A stretch of 64,000 nucleotides of DNA, taken from the NCBI RefSeq assembly GCF_009749385.1, contig NZ_WBIN01000001.1, positions 310,001-374,000 of the forward strand. The letters run 5' to 3'. Under the pieces are notes generated by a model. The model ran no database searches, was not told where the DNA came from, and saw nothing but the letters and a program-made list of their open reading frames with translations. Positions 55,715 through 63,757 of this stretch are shown piece after piece (positions within the stretch are counted from its first letter, which is position 1; each line of letters starts with the position of its first letter). The DNA comes from Agromyces allii. Lineage in GTDB: Bacteria; Actinomycetota; Actinomycetes; Actinomycetales; Microbacteriaceae. Position numbers and translations under genes: made by a program.

Positions 55715-56521
55715 TCAGCCCCGGCTGCGCCCGGCGCTCAGCGGGTTCGTGAGCCGGGCGGCGGCGTCGACGAGCGCGGCGGCGACCGACGCGACCCGGC
55801 CGGGCGTCGCCTCGGCGACCGGCAGCGCGACGCCGAGCGCGAGGCTCGGGTCGCTCGGCGCCCAGCCCTCGAGCGGCACGGCGACCCCGACGATGCCGGG
55901 GAAGGACTCCCCGTCGTCGAGCGCCCAGCCGCGATCGCGGGCCGCGGCGAGCTTCACGAGCAGGTCGGGGATGTCGCGGATGCTGCGATCGGTGAGCCGT
56001 GGGAACGGCGCCTGGTCGGCGAGGAGCGCCGTGACATCCGCATCGTCCATCGGCATGAGCAGGGCGTTGCCCGTGGCACTGAGGGCCGCCGGCAGACGCG
56101 ACCCGAGGGGGGTGCCGAAGCGCACGCTGCGCGAGCCCTCGTGCCTGGCGAGGTAGAGCGCCTCGGTGTCATCGAGCATCGCGACCTGCACGACCTCGTG
56201 CACGAGCACGGGCGAGGTCTCGCAGACCGTGTAGAACTCGCGCACCTGGCTGAACTGCGACGCGTACGCCCCGCCGAGCTCGATCGTGCGGCGACCGAGC
56301 TGATAGCCCAGCGGCACGCGCTGCACCATCATGGCCGCCTCGAGCGCGAGGCAGAGGTTCGCGGTCGAGGACTTCGCGAGGCCGAGGCCGCTCGCGATCT
56401 CGGTGAGGGTCAGGGGCCCGGATGCCTCGGCCAGCAGCCCGAGGATGCGCAGGCTGCGCGTGACGGCGGGCGCGGGGTCGCGCCCCTGACGGTCGGCCTT
56501 CGCGTCGGACTCCTCGGACAT
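55715..56521 (-). CDS. IclR-family transcriptional regulator
   Basis: A 268-residue regulator. The winged HTH spans about 20-80 (TRSLRILGLLAEASGPLTLTEIASGLGLAKSSTANLCLALE). The C-terminal ligand domain begins near 95 and includes VHEVVQVAMLDDTEALYLARHEG and GRRT...GTPLGSRLPAALSATGNALL. Such proteins sense a sugar-acid or aromatic-acid intermediate. It lies between the transport/dehydrogenase operon and the D-2-hydroxyacid dehydrogenase, and is probably co-transcribed with the latter. The shared operator element makes it the likely local repressor. Confidence 0.9.
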   Translation of the reverse strand: MSEESDAKADRQGRDPAPAVTRSLRILGLLAEASGPLTLTEIASGLGLAKSSTANLCLALEAAMMVQRVPLGYQLGRRTIELGGAYASQFSQVREFYTVCETSPVLVHEVVQVAMLDDTEALYLARHEGSRSVRFGTPLGSRLPAALSATGNALLMPMDDADVTALLADQAPFPRLTDRSIRDIPDLLVKLAAARDRGWALDDGESFPGIVGVAVPLEGWAPSDPSLALGVALPVAEATPGRVASVAAALVDAAARLTNPLSAGRSRG

Positions 56522-56552
56522 GCCGCCCCTCTCGTCCGCGGGACCCGCGGGA

Positions 56553-57611
56553 TCAGTAGAACTCGACCGTGTCGACCACGCTGCGCATCGGCAGGCCGTC
56601 GAGCAACCGGGAGGCGTCGTCGGCGAACCGCCGCGCGATGCGCTCCTCCTCCTTGCGCGAGAGCGCCGCGGTGTGCGGACTCACGAGCACCGACGGGTGC
56701 GACCACAGCGGCGATGCCGCCGAGAGCGGCTCGGACTCGAAGACGTCCAGTGCGGCGAAGCCGACCCGCCCGTCGTCGAGCGCCGTGGTGAGCGCCGCCT
56801 CGTCGATCACCGTACCGCGCCCGACGTTCGCGACGATGACGCCGGGCCTGACGGCGCGGAAGACGCGCTCGCCGAGGAGGTGATGCGTGGCCTCGGTGCC
56901 GGGCAGCGTCGCCACGATCGCGTCGACGTGGGCGACGGCGTCTTCGAGCTCGTCGATCGGGATGAGGCGGTCGACGCCCTCGACGGCGTCGCCGCTGCGC
57001 GTGGTGCCCCAGACCCGCGCGCCGAGCGCGCTGAAGCGTCGTGCGCACTCGGCGCCGATGCCGCCGAGGCCGACCACGAGCACCGTCATCTCGTCGAGTT
57101 GGCGCATCTCCCACCGCTCGGGCCACTCGCGTGCCTGCTGGTCCGCGGTGAGGCGCGGCAGGTGCTTCGCGCCGGCGAGCACGCCGAACAGGGCGAACTC
57201 GGCGAGCGGGCCGCCGTGCACGCCCGCGCTCGTGGTGAAGGCGACGCGGTCGAGCTGCTCGCGTTCGAGGCCGGCCGCCTTGACCTGGCTGCCCCCGCCC
57301 GCGGCCATCGTCATCACCCACCGGAGGTTCGGGTTCGCCTTCGCCGTGCGTGCGAGCGCCGCCGGGTCGACGTCGGGAATGCCGAAGAGCACCTCGGCGG
57401 AGTCGATCATGGCGTCGAACGCGGCCTGCTCGTCGGCCGTGCGCACGTGCTCCGGGTCGCCCGACCAGTCGGCGGGGCCGCGCATCGGATGCGTCAGGGA
57501 GTGGTCGCGCACGAGGTCGATGCGCGGCTCGAGCTCTTCGATGAGCCGGCAGTGCGCCTCGGAGAGCGGCACTGCGACCACGGCTCGCAGGCGGTTCTGG
57601 GTGTCGGGCAT
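56553..57611 (-). CDS. D-2-hydroxyacid dehydrogenase
   Basis: A 352-residue NAD(P)-dependent 2-hydroxyacid dehydrogenase of the glyoxylate/hydroxypyruvate reductase type. Cofactor loop VLVVGLGGIGAECARRFSALGARV; catalytic Arg in NVGRGTVIDEAAL, Glu in DVFESEPL and His in SPHTAALS. It starts at ATG 57611 and is divergent from the 6-phosphogluconate-dehydrogenase-like gene, with the shared operator between. A role reducing a 2-oxo aldonate is consistent with the cluster, but the substrate is not determined. Confidence 0.88.
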   Translation of the reverse strand: MPDTQNRLRAVVAVPLSEAHCRLIEELEPRIDLVRDHSLTHPMRGPADWSGDPEHVRTADEQAAFDAMIDSAEVLFGIPDVDPAALARTAKANPNLRWVMTMAAGGGSQVKAAGLEREQLDRVAFTTSAGVHGGPLAEFALFGVLAGAKHLPRLTADQQAREWPERWEMRQLDEMTVLVVGLGGIGAECARRFSALGARVWGTTRSGDAVEGVDRLIPIDELEDAVAHVDAIVATLPGTEATHHLLGERVFRAVRPGVIVANVGRGTVIDEAALTTALDDGRVGFAALDVFESEPLSAASPLWSHPSVLVSPHTAALSRKEEERIARRFADDASRLLDGLPMRSVVDTVEFY

Positions 57612-57700
57612 CCGGTCTTCCCCTTCATTGCGGTCTGGCGACCGAGCGGCGCGGGCCCACGGGCCCCTCCGGCGCGGTCAGCACCCCCAGCATAGCGGAA

Positions 57701-57733
57701 GTTCAGCATATTGAACCCTGTACGACAGGTTGA
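57701..57733. promoter_or_regulatory. Second copy of the 33-bp operator element
   Basis: GTTCA-N6-TGAAC (57701-57716) followed by N3-GTAC-N-ACA-N-GTTGA to 57733, in the same orientation relative to its gene as the copy before the MHS transporter. It sits between two divergent dehydrogenase genes, so one site could serve both. Confidence 0.6.
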
Positions 57734-57741
57734 CGCTGAGG

Positions 57742-57747
57742 TACACT
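57742..57747 (+). promoter_or_regulatory. -10 box for a leaderless dehydrogenase gene
   Basis: TACACT, six bases before the ATG at 57754 and nine bases after the operator element. Confidence 0.5.
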
Positions 57748-57753
57748 GCTCGC

Positions 57754-58722
57754 ATGTCCAACGCCGAACATCCCGTTCCAGCCGCCGTCACGCCGGGCGG
57801 CGCACCCGACGAGGCACCCGACGACGCCTTGATCGGCGTCATCGGACTCGGCTCCATGGGCGCGCCGATGGCCCGCCGCCTCCTCGCCGCCGGGCGCCGC
57901 GTCGTGATCACCGCCCGCCGCCCGCGGCCCGACCTCACCGACCTCGGAGCCGAATGGGCCGAGACCCCGCGCGAGCTCGGCCGCCGCGTCGACGCCGTGC
58001 TCGCGATGCTGCCCGACCTGCCGCAACTCGACGAGGTCCTCGACGGATCCGACGGGCTGCTGGCCGGCCTGCTCGAACGCGGCCGCGACGGAGACGGCGC
58101 GCGCGACGCCCTGCTGCTGGTCGGATCGACCTCGTCGGCGCCGCAGGTGCGCGACCTCGCCGAGCGGCTCGCCGCGGCATCCGATGGTCGCATCCACGTC
58201 GTCGACTGCCCGGTCTCGGGCGGAGAAGACGGCGCGAAGGCCGGAACGCTCTCGATCATGCTCGGCGGCGACGAGGCCGACGCGACTCGCGCCGCGACCC
58301 TGCTCTCGCCCTGCGGCACCCCCGTGCACCTCGGGCCGCTCGGCGCGGGCGAGGTCGCGAAGGCGTGCAACCAGCTCATCGTCTCGGCCACGATCCTCGC
58401 GCTCGGCGAGGCCGCCGTGCTCGCCGAGCGATCCGGGCTCGACCTCGAGGCGCTCTTCGGCCTGCTCGCCGGCGGCTACGCCGGATCGAACCTGCTCGCG
58501 AGCCGAAAGGACAAGCTCGTCACGGGCGACGACTCCCCCTCCGGCGTCGCCGAGTACATGGTCAAGGACCTGCGCTTCGCCGCCGAGGCCGCCGCGGCCA
58601 CCGGCACCGACCCCGTGCTGCTCCCGACCCTGCGCGCGGCGTTCGACGAACTCGTCGAACGCGGACTCGGCGGCCGGGACATCTCCGTCGCCCGACGATT
58701 CATCGCCGAGCGGTCGCTGTGA
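57754..58722 (+). CDS. 3-hydroxyisobutyrate-dehydrogenase-type NAD(P)-dependent oxidoreductase
   Basis: A 322-residue beta-hydroxyacid dehydrogenase. IGVIGLGSMGAPMARRL is the nucleotide fold; CPVSGGEDGAKAGTLSIMLGG binds substrate; the catalytic Lys lies in LGAGEVAKACNQLI, followed by SNLLASRKD. Relatives include tartronate semialdehyde reductase and L-threonate or glycerate dehydrogenases. It is 120 bp upstream of gnd on the same strand. Its leaderless promoter abuts the IclR-type element, so it belongs to the sugar-acid regulon. Confidence 0.9.
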   Translation: MSNAEHPVPAAVTPGGAPDEAPDDALIGVIGLGSMGAPMARRLLAAGRRVVITARRPRPDLTDLGAEWAETPRELGRRVDAVLAMLPDLPQLDEVLDGSDGLLAGLLERGRDGDGARDALLLVGSTSSAPQVRDLAERLAAASDGRIHVVDCPVSGGEDGAKAGTLSIMLGGDEADATRAATLLSPCGTPVHLGPLGAGEVAKACNQLIVSATILALGEAAVLAERSGLDLEALFGLLAGGYAGSNLLASRKDKLVTGDDSPSGVAEYMVKDLRFAAEAAAATGTDPVLLPTLRAAFDELVERGLGGRDISVARRFIAERSL

Positions 58723-58774
58723 CCGCGTCGACGACGAGCGGTCGTCGACGACCTCTCAGCAACAGCGCGCAACG

Positions 58775-58797
58775 GTGAGCCTCGCTCACAGTACGCT
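58775..58797 (+). promoter_or_regulatory. gnd promoter with palindromic operator
   Basis: A perfect palindrome, GTGAGC-CTC-GCTCAC (58775-58789), ends two bases before TACGCT (58792-58797). A near-identical element precedes the -10 of eno. Confidence 0.5.
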
Positions 58798-58834
58798 TGA
58801 GACATCCCCACCCAACTTCACGAGGAGTGTGTTC

Positions 58835-60292
58835 GTGCCTGAAGCCGTAGCCAACATCGGAGTCGTGGGACTCGCCGTCATGGGGTCGAACCTCGCCCGC
58901 AACCTCGCGAGCCGCGAAGGCAACACGGTCGCCGTGTTCAACCGCTCCTACGAGCGCACCTCGACCCTGCTCGAAGAGCACCCCGAGGCCGGCTTCGTCG
59001 GCGCCTCGACCTACGACGAGTTCGTCGCCTCGCTCGCCAAGCCCCGCACCGCGATCATCATGGTGCAGGCCGGCAAGGGCACCGACGCCGTCATCTCCGA
59101 ACTCGCGAGCCGTTTCGAGCCGGGCGACATCATCGTCGACGGCGGCAACGCGCTCTTCACCGACACCATCCGTCGCGAGAAGGCCGTGCGCGAGACCGGC
59201 ATCAACTTCGTCGGCGCCGGCATCTCCGGCGGCGAAGAGGGCGCCCTCAACGGCCCCTCGATCATGCCCGGCGGCTCCGACGAGTCGTGGGTCACCCTCG
59301 GCCCGATCCTGAAGTCGATCGCCGCGGTCGCCGAGGGCGAGCCCTGCGTCACGCACATCGGCCACGACGGCGCCGGCCACTTCGTCAAGATGATCCACAA
59401 CGGCATCGAGTACGCCGACATGCAGCTCATCGCCGAGGCCTACGACCTCATCCGCCGCGGCACGGGCAAGTCCCCCGCCGAGATCGCCGAGGTCTTCGCC
59501 GAGTGGAACAAGGGCGAACTCGAGTCCTACCTCATCGAGATCACCGCAGAGGTGCTCAAGCAGGTCGACGCCGAGACCGGCAAGCCCCTCGTCGACGTCA
59601 TCCTCGACGAGGCGGGCTCGAAGGGCACCGGCGTCTGGACGGTGCAGACCGCCCTCAGCCTCGGCACCCCCGTCTCGAACATCGCCGAGGCCGTGTTCGC
59701 CCGCGGCCTGTCGTCGCACCCCGAGCAGCGCGCCGCCGCGAAGGGCCTCGCCGGCCCCGACGAGGCCGACCGCATCCCGGCCGACCAGGTCGACGCGTTC
59801 ATCGAAGACGTGCGCCTCGCGCTCTACGCCTCGAAGATCGTCGCCTACTCGCAGGGCTTCGACGCGATCCGCGCCGGCGCCGTCGAGTACGACTGGAACA
59901 TCGACCTCGGCGCCGTGTCGAAGATCTGGCGCGGCGGCTGCATCATCCGCGCGCAGTTCCTGAACCGCATCGCCGACGCCTACGACGAGACCCCGAACCT
60001 CGAGCTGCTGCTCTCGGCGCCGTACTTCGCCGAGGCGTTCACGCGCGCGCAGGCCGCCTGGCGCCGCGTCGTCGTGCGCTCGGTCGAGACCGGCATCCCG
60101 GCCCCGGCGTTCGGCTCGTCGCTCGCGTACTACGACGGCCTGCGCGCAGACCGCCTGCCGGCAGCGCTCGTGCAGGGCCAGCGCGACTTCTTCGGCGCGC
60201 ACACCTACAAGCGCATCGACAAGGAGGGCGTGTTCCACACCCTCTGGTCGGGCGACCGCACCGAGATCGCCACGACTCCCTCGACGCACTGA
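58835..60292 (+). CDS. gnd: 6-phosphogluconate dehydrogenase, decarboxylating
   Basis: Oxidative pentose phosphate enzyme giving ribulose 5-phosphate, CO2 and NADPH. 485 residues, the long dimeric type. Cofactor fold IGVVGLAVMGSNLARNLASREG with FNRSYERT; substrate residues in GISGGEEGALNGPSIMPGG; catalytic Lys and Asn in GHFVKMIHNGIEYADMQ; the C-terminal RDFFGAHTYKRID tail. GTG at 58835 with GAGGAG seven bases upstream; another in-frame GTG two codons earlier is too close. It ends with a strong terminator. 6-Phosphogluconate is also the usual exit of gluconate catabolism, which ties it to the preceding cluster. Confidence 0.96.
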   Translation: MPEAVANIGVVGLAVMGSNLARNLASREGNTVAVFNRSYERTSTLLEEHPEAGFVGASTYDEFVASLAKPRTAIIMVQAGKGTDAVISELASRFEPGDIIVDGGNALFTDTIRREKAVRETGINFVGAGISGGEEGALNGPSIMPGGSDESWVTLGPILKSIAAVAEGEPCVTHIGHDGAGHFVKMIHNGIEYADMQLIAEAYDLIRRGTGKSPAEIAEVFAEWNKGELESYLIEITAEVLKQVDAETGKPLVDVILDEAGSKGTGVWTVQTALSLGTPVSNIAEAVFARGLSSHPEQRAAAKGLAGPDEADRIPADQVDAFIEDVRLALYASKIVAYSQGFDAIRAGAVEYDWNIDLGAVSKIWRGGCIIRAQFLNRIADAYDETPNLELLLSAPYFAEAFTRAQAAWRRVVVRSVETGIPAPAFGSSLAYYDGLRADRLPAALVQGQRDFFGAHTYKRIDKEGVFHTLWSGDRTEIATTPSTH

Positions 60293-60312
60293 CCCGCCCT
60301 CGCGGGTAACCT

Positions 60313-60338
60313 TGGCCCCGGGCGGAAGCCCGGGGCCA
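60313..60338 (+). terminator. Terminator after gnd
   Basis: An 11-bp perfect stem (60313-60323 with 60328-60338) with a GGAA tetraloop. Confidence 0.8.
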
Positions 60339-60396
60339 CGTGCGTTCCAGCCGGGCCGTCCCGGGCTCCGGCCGGACCGACGACGAGTGAGGGTGC

Positions 60397-60753
60397 ATGC
60401 GCAAGCCGAACTGGCAGAGCGAGGGCGAAGACCCCGACTACCGCTTCACGCTGGCGAACGAACGCACCTTCCTCGCCTGGATCCGCACGGCGCTGGCGCT
60501 GCTCGCGGGCGGAGTGCTGCTCTTCGAGTTCGCCCAGCAGATCGGACCGCGCGTCGTCGTGCTGATCCTCGCGCTCGGACTCGCCGTCGTCGCAGCCGTG
60601 CTCGGCGGTCTCTCGTATGTCCGCTGGCGCGGCAACGAGATCGCCATGCGCACCGGCAGGCCGCTCCCCCGGAGCCTCGCGATCCCCCTCCTCTCGACCA
60701 TCGCCCTCCTGGCGGCGGCCGTGATCGCCGTGCTGATCCTGGTCTCCGGCTGA
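60397..60753 (+). CDS. YidH/DUF202 membrane protein
   Basis: A 118-residue, three-helix membrane protein. DUF202 signature: RFTLANERTFLAWIRTALALLAGGVLLF (about 16-44), then helices at about 50-70 and 92-115. Function unknown. ATG at 60397 with GAGGGTG upstream. First of three adjacent small membrane-protein genes with gaps of seven bases and an ATGA overlap, so one operon. Confidence 0.88.
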   Translation: MRKPNWQSEGEDPDYRFTLANERTFLAWIRTALALLAGGVLLFEFAQQIGPRVVVLILALGLAVVAAVLGGLSYVRWRGNEIAMRTGRPLPRSLAIPLLSTIALLAAAVIAVLILVSG

Positions 60754-60760
60754 GCCGCGC

Positions 60761-61102
60761 ATGTCCGCCGACACGAGCGCAGCAGTGCCCCGCGATCCCG
60801 GGCTCCAACCCGAACGCACCTCGCTGGCCTGGAGCCGCACCGGGCTCGCGATCGCCGTGAACGCCGTGCTCGCGCTGCGCAGCGGGTTCAGCTCCGAACA
60901 GCCGGCCCTCGCCGTCGCCGGAGTCGCGCTCTTCGTGCTCGCCGCGGTCGCGGTCGCGCACGGCACCGTGCGTCGGCGACAGCTCGATGCCCGGCACGAG
61001 CCCGTGCCGCCCTCCCCCGTGGTGATGCTCGGCGTCGCCGCCACCGTCCTGCTCGCGGCCCTCGCGGGCATCATCTCCATCTCGATCGAGGCCACCCGAT
61101 GA
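60761..61102 (+). CDS. Second DUF202 membrane protein
   Basis: A 113-residue protein with the DUF202 motif LQPERTSLAWSRTGLAIAVNAVLALR (about 16-41) and helices at about 48-67 and 86-108. YidG-like: in E. coli YidH and YidG are also adjacent. Function unknown. The stop overlaps the next start by four bases (ATGA). Confidence 0.85.
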   Translation: MSADTSAAVPRDPGLQPERTSLAWSRTGLAIAVNAVLALRSGFSSEQPALAVAGVALFVLAAVAVAHGTVRRRQLDARHEPVPPSPVVMLGVAATVLLAALAGIISISIEATR

Positions 61103-61461
61103 CCGACGACCATCCCGAACTCGCGGGTTACGAGCCCGTCGACCCCCCCCGACGCCCCGGACGCCAGCGCGCCATGCGCATCGCGGTGATGCTGGCACTC
61201 GCCGGCATGGTGCTCCCGATCGTGCTGTCCACGTTCTCGGTCGCGACCTCGACCGCCCGTTCGTCCTGCGCGACGTTCGCACTCGCTGCCGCGGGCGCCA
61301 CGGGCGGTGAGCTGTCGACGGATGCCCCGTTCGAGCTGTTCGCCGACGGCGGGCCGGGCTGGCAGTGCTACGTCACGACCGAGAACGGCTCGCGCCACCA
61401 CATCGCCAACTTCGGCCTCTTCCCGGCCGCCCCGCGCTACGGCGTCGGCACGCCGACCTGA
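61099..61461 (+). CDS. Hypothetical membrane-anchored protein
   Basis: A 120-residue protein of unknown function. A Pro/Arg-rich start is followed by one transmembrane helix (about 28-48) and an outside domain of about 65 residues with two cysteines (RSSCATFALAAAG and WQCYVTTENGS), which could form a disulfide. Translated from an ATG overlapping the DUF202 stop. No homologue recognised. Confidence 0.6.
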   Translation: MTDDHPELAGYEPVDPPRRPGRQRAMRIAVMLALAGMVLPIVLSTFSVATSTARSSCATFALAAAGATGGELSTDAPFELFADGGPGWQCYVTTENGSRHHIANFGLFPAAPRYGVGTPT

Positions 61462-61484
61462 TCGAGGTCGGAGCCCGCGAGGGG

Positions 61485-62036
61485 TCAGTCGGCGTCGCGG
61501 TGCGGTGCCTCAGCGCCCGCAACCTCGGTCTCGGGCTCGTGCTCGACCTCGGGCTCGGCCTCGAAGAACACGCGCTTGTAGGAGCGCCCGTCTGGCAGCG
61601 TCACGGTGCGGGCCTCGACGAGGCCGCGGTTCACGCGCTGGTAGATCGCGTTCGGCGTCACCCCGAGCCGTTTCGCAGCCTCGGAGACGCTCTCGCCCGG
61701 CAGGTCGGTTGGCACGCTCGACGGGCGTTCGCGCTTGCGACGCCGGCTCGCCTCCTGGCGGTCGGCGATCGTGTCGTCGTCGCCGGCCCAGCGGTACTTG
61801 GCCGCCGAGGCGCTGAGCCCGGCGGCGTCGGCGATGTCGTCCCAGCTCGCGCCGGTGTCGACCGCCTCGCGCGCGGCCTCGAGCGCGGCGGGGTCTGCCT
61901 CGAGCGCCGCCACGAGCGAGCGGATGCCGCGCAGCCGGTCGAGCGGCGGAACCCGGCCGGTCGATCCGTGCCCGCCGTCGAGGGCCGCGAGCGCCGCGAG
62001 GGCGGCCGCGGCATCCGGAGACAGGAACGACGACAC
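61485..62036 (-). CDS. Two-HTH DNA-binding protein
   Basis: A 183-residue protein, no named family recalled. Two helix-turn-helix segments: 64-83 (SWDDIADAAGLSASAAKYRW) and 115-139 (ESVSEAAKRLGVTPNAIYQRV), the second followed by a basic beta-wing-like stretch RTVTLPDGRSYKRVFF and an acidic tail. The linker (RRRKRERPS) is basic. Arrangement suggests a DNA-binding regulator or nucleoid-associated protein. GTG start at 62036 lies 14 bases after the fadD stop with CGGAG upstream, so it is in the prs-fadD operon. Confidence 0.7.
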   Translation of the reverse strand: MSSFLSPDAAAALAALAALDGGHGSTGRVPPLDRLRGIRSLVAALEADPAALEAAREAVDTGASWDDIADAAGLSASAAKYRWAGDDDTIADRQEASRRRKRERPSSVPTDLPGESVSEAAKRLGVTPNAIYQRVNRGLVEARTVTLPDGRSYKRVFFEAEPEVEHEPETEVAGAEAPHRDAD

Positions 62037-62050
62037 GGGCGTGCTCCGGC

Positions 62051-63751
62051 TCAGCCGGCCTGGAGGCGGTTGCGCACCTCGCGGCGGAGCACCTTGCCGA
62101 TGAGCGAACGCGGCAGTTCGTCGACCTCGACGATGCGCTTGGGCACCTTGTACGGCGTGAGTCGCTCGCGCGCGAACTCGCGGATCGCGGCCTCGTCGAG
62201 GCGCTGGCCGTCGGCGAGCACGACCGCGGCGACGACCTGCTCGCCCGAGTGCTCGTCGGGCAGGCCGACGACCGCGACGTCCTCGATGCCGGGGTAGGTG
62301 CGCAGCGCCTCCTCGACCTCGGTGGGCGCGACGTTGAAGCCGCCCGTGATGATGAGCTCCTTGATGCGGTCGACGACGTGCACGAAGCCCTCGGCGTCGA
62401 TCGAGACGATGTCGCCCGTGCGGAACCAGGGGGTGCCGCCGTCGGGATCGGCGACGAACACGGCGTCGGTCTCTTCGGGCTTCTTCCAGTACCCCTGGAA
62501 CACCTGCGGGCCGCGCACGACGAGCTCGCCCTCGCCGCCGGCCTCGACGTCGGCGGTGGGGTTCTCGGGGTCGACGACGCGGCACTCGGTCGACGGGAGC
62601 GGCAGGCCGATCGTGCCGGCCTTGCGATTGCCGGCGACCGGGTTCGCCGAGATGACGGGCGAGCACTCCGACAGGCCGTAGCCCTCGACGAGCACGCCAC
62701 CGGTCGCGGCCTCCCAGGGTTCGACGACCGCGGGGGTGAGCGCCATCGCGCCCGAGATCGCGATCTGGATGCCCTCGAGCGAGACGCCCTTGGCCGCGGC
62801 CGCCTTGGTCAGGCGGTCGTAGATCGGCGGCACGGCGGGCAGGAAGGTCGGCGGACGCTTCTTGATGACCGGCAGCACGAGGTCGGGGTCGAACTTCGGG
62901 AACAGCACGAGGCGCGCGCCCATGCTCATCGCGAACGTGAGGCAGAGCGTGAGCCCGTAGGCGTGGAACATCGGCAGCACCGCGTAGACCACGCAGTTGC
63001 CGCGCTCGATCGTCGGCACCCAGGCGCGCGACTGCGCCGCATTCGCGAGCAGGTTGAGGTGGGTGAGCGTCGCACCCTTGGGCGAACCGGTGGTGCCGCT
63101 CGTGTACTGGATGAGCGCGACATCGGATGCCTCGGGGGCGACGATGTGCGCGTCGATGCGGTCGGCGTCGACGAGGTCGGCCCACGTCGCGGTGCCCTTC
63201 GCGCCCGAGGTCAGGGCCGCGCGGGACTCGCGGGCCTTGGCGATCGGCAGCTTGAGCGCGGTGCGCGTGAGGAACGGCATCGCCCGCGTGACGTCGACCG
63301 AGACGACGTGCTTGACGCCGAGGTCTGCGGGGAAGGCGAGGACCGTCTCGACGACGTTGTCCCATGCGATCGCGAACCGCGCGCCGTGGTCCTCGAACTG
63401 GTGTCGCAGCTCTCGGGGCGTGTAGAGCGGGTTGTGCTCGATGACGATCGCGCCGAGTCGCAGCACGGCGTAGAACGCGACGATGTGCTGCGGGCAGTTC
63501 GGCAGCACGATGGCCACCGTGTCGCCCTTCTGCACGCCGAGCAGGCGCAGCCCCTCGGCCGCGCGCTCGACCTGCTCGCCGAGCTCGGCGTAGGTGGTCT
63601 CACGGCCGAAGAACTCGAGGGCGACGCTCGCCGGGTGCTCGGCGACCGAGGTCGCGAGCAGGTCGTAGAGCGAGCCCTCCGGCAGTTCGAGGTCGTGGGG
63701 CACGCCTTCGGCGTACCCGGCGAGCCACGGTCGCGGGGTCGTGATCGTCAT
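62051..63751 (-). CDS. Long-chain fatty acid-CoA ligase
   Basis: A 566-residue AMP-forming acyl-CoA synthetase. The P-loop YTSGTTGSPKGATLTH (about 219-234), VEGYGLSECSPV, the ATP/hinge segment PWFRTGDIVSIDAEGFVHVVDRIKELIITGGFNV, and the catalytic Lys in RSLIGKVLRREV near the C-terminus are intact. Activates fatty acids for beta-oxidation or lipid synthesis. In M. tuberculosis the gene in this place is Pks16 (Rv1013), an acyl-AMP/CoA ligase. ATG at 63751 follows the prs stop after four bases. Confidence 0.93.
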   Translation of the reverse strand: MTITTPRPWLAGYAEGVPHDLELPEGSLYDLLATSVAEHPASVALEFFGRETTYAELGEQVERAAEGLRLLGVQKGDTVAIVLPNCPQHIVAFYAVLRLGAIVIEHNPLYTPRELRHQFEDHGARFAIAWDNVVETVLAFPADLGVKHVVSVDVTRAMPFLTRTALKLPIAKARESRAALTSGAKGTATWADLVDADRIDAHIVAPEASDVALIQYTSGTTGSPKGATLTHLNLLANAAQSRAWVPTIERGNCVVYAVLPMFHAYGLTLCLTFAMSMGARLVLFPKFDPDLVLPVIKKRPPTFLPAVPPIYDRLTKAAAAKGVSLEGIQIAISGAMALTPAVVEPWEAATGGVLVEGYGLSECSPVISANPVAGNRKAGTIGLPLPSTECRVVDPENPTADVEAGGEGELVVRGPQVFQGYWKKPEETDAVFVADPDGGTPWFRTGDIVSIDAEGFVHVVDRIKELIITGGFNVAPTEVEEALRTYPGIEDVAVVGLPDEHSGEQVVAAVVLADGQRLDEAAIREFARERLTPYKVPKRIVEVDELPRSLIGKVLRREVRNRLQAG

Positions 63752-63757
63752 CGGAGG

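Noticed and set aside
58775-58789. CRP/GlxR binding site before gnd
   Set aside because: GTGA and TCAC are separated by seven bases; the consensus needs six.
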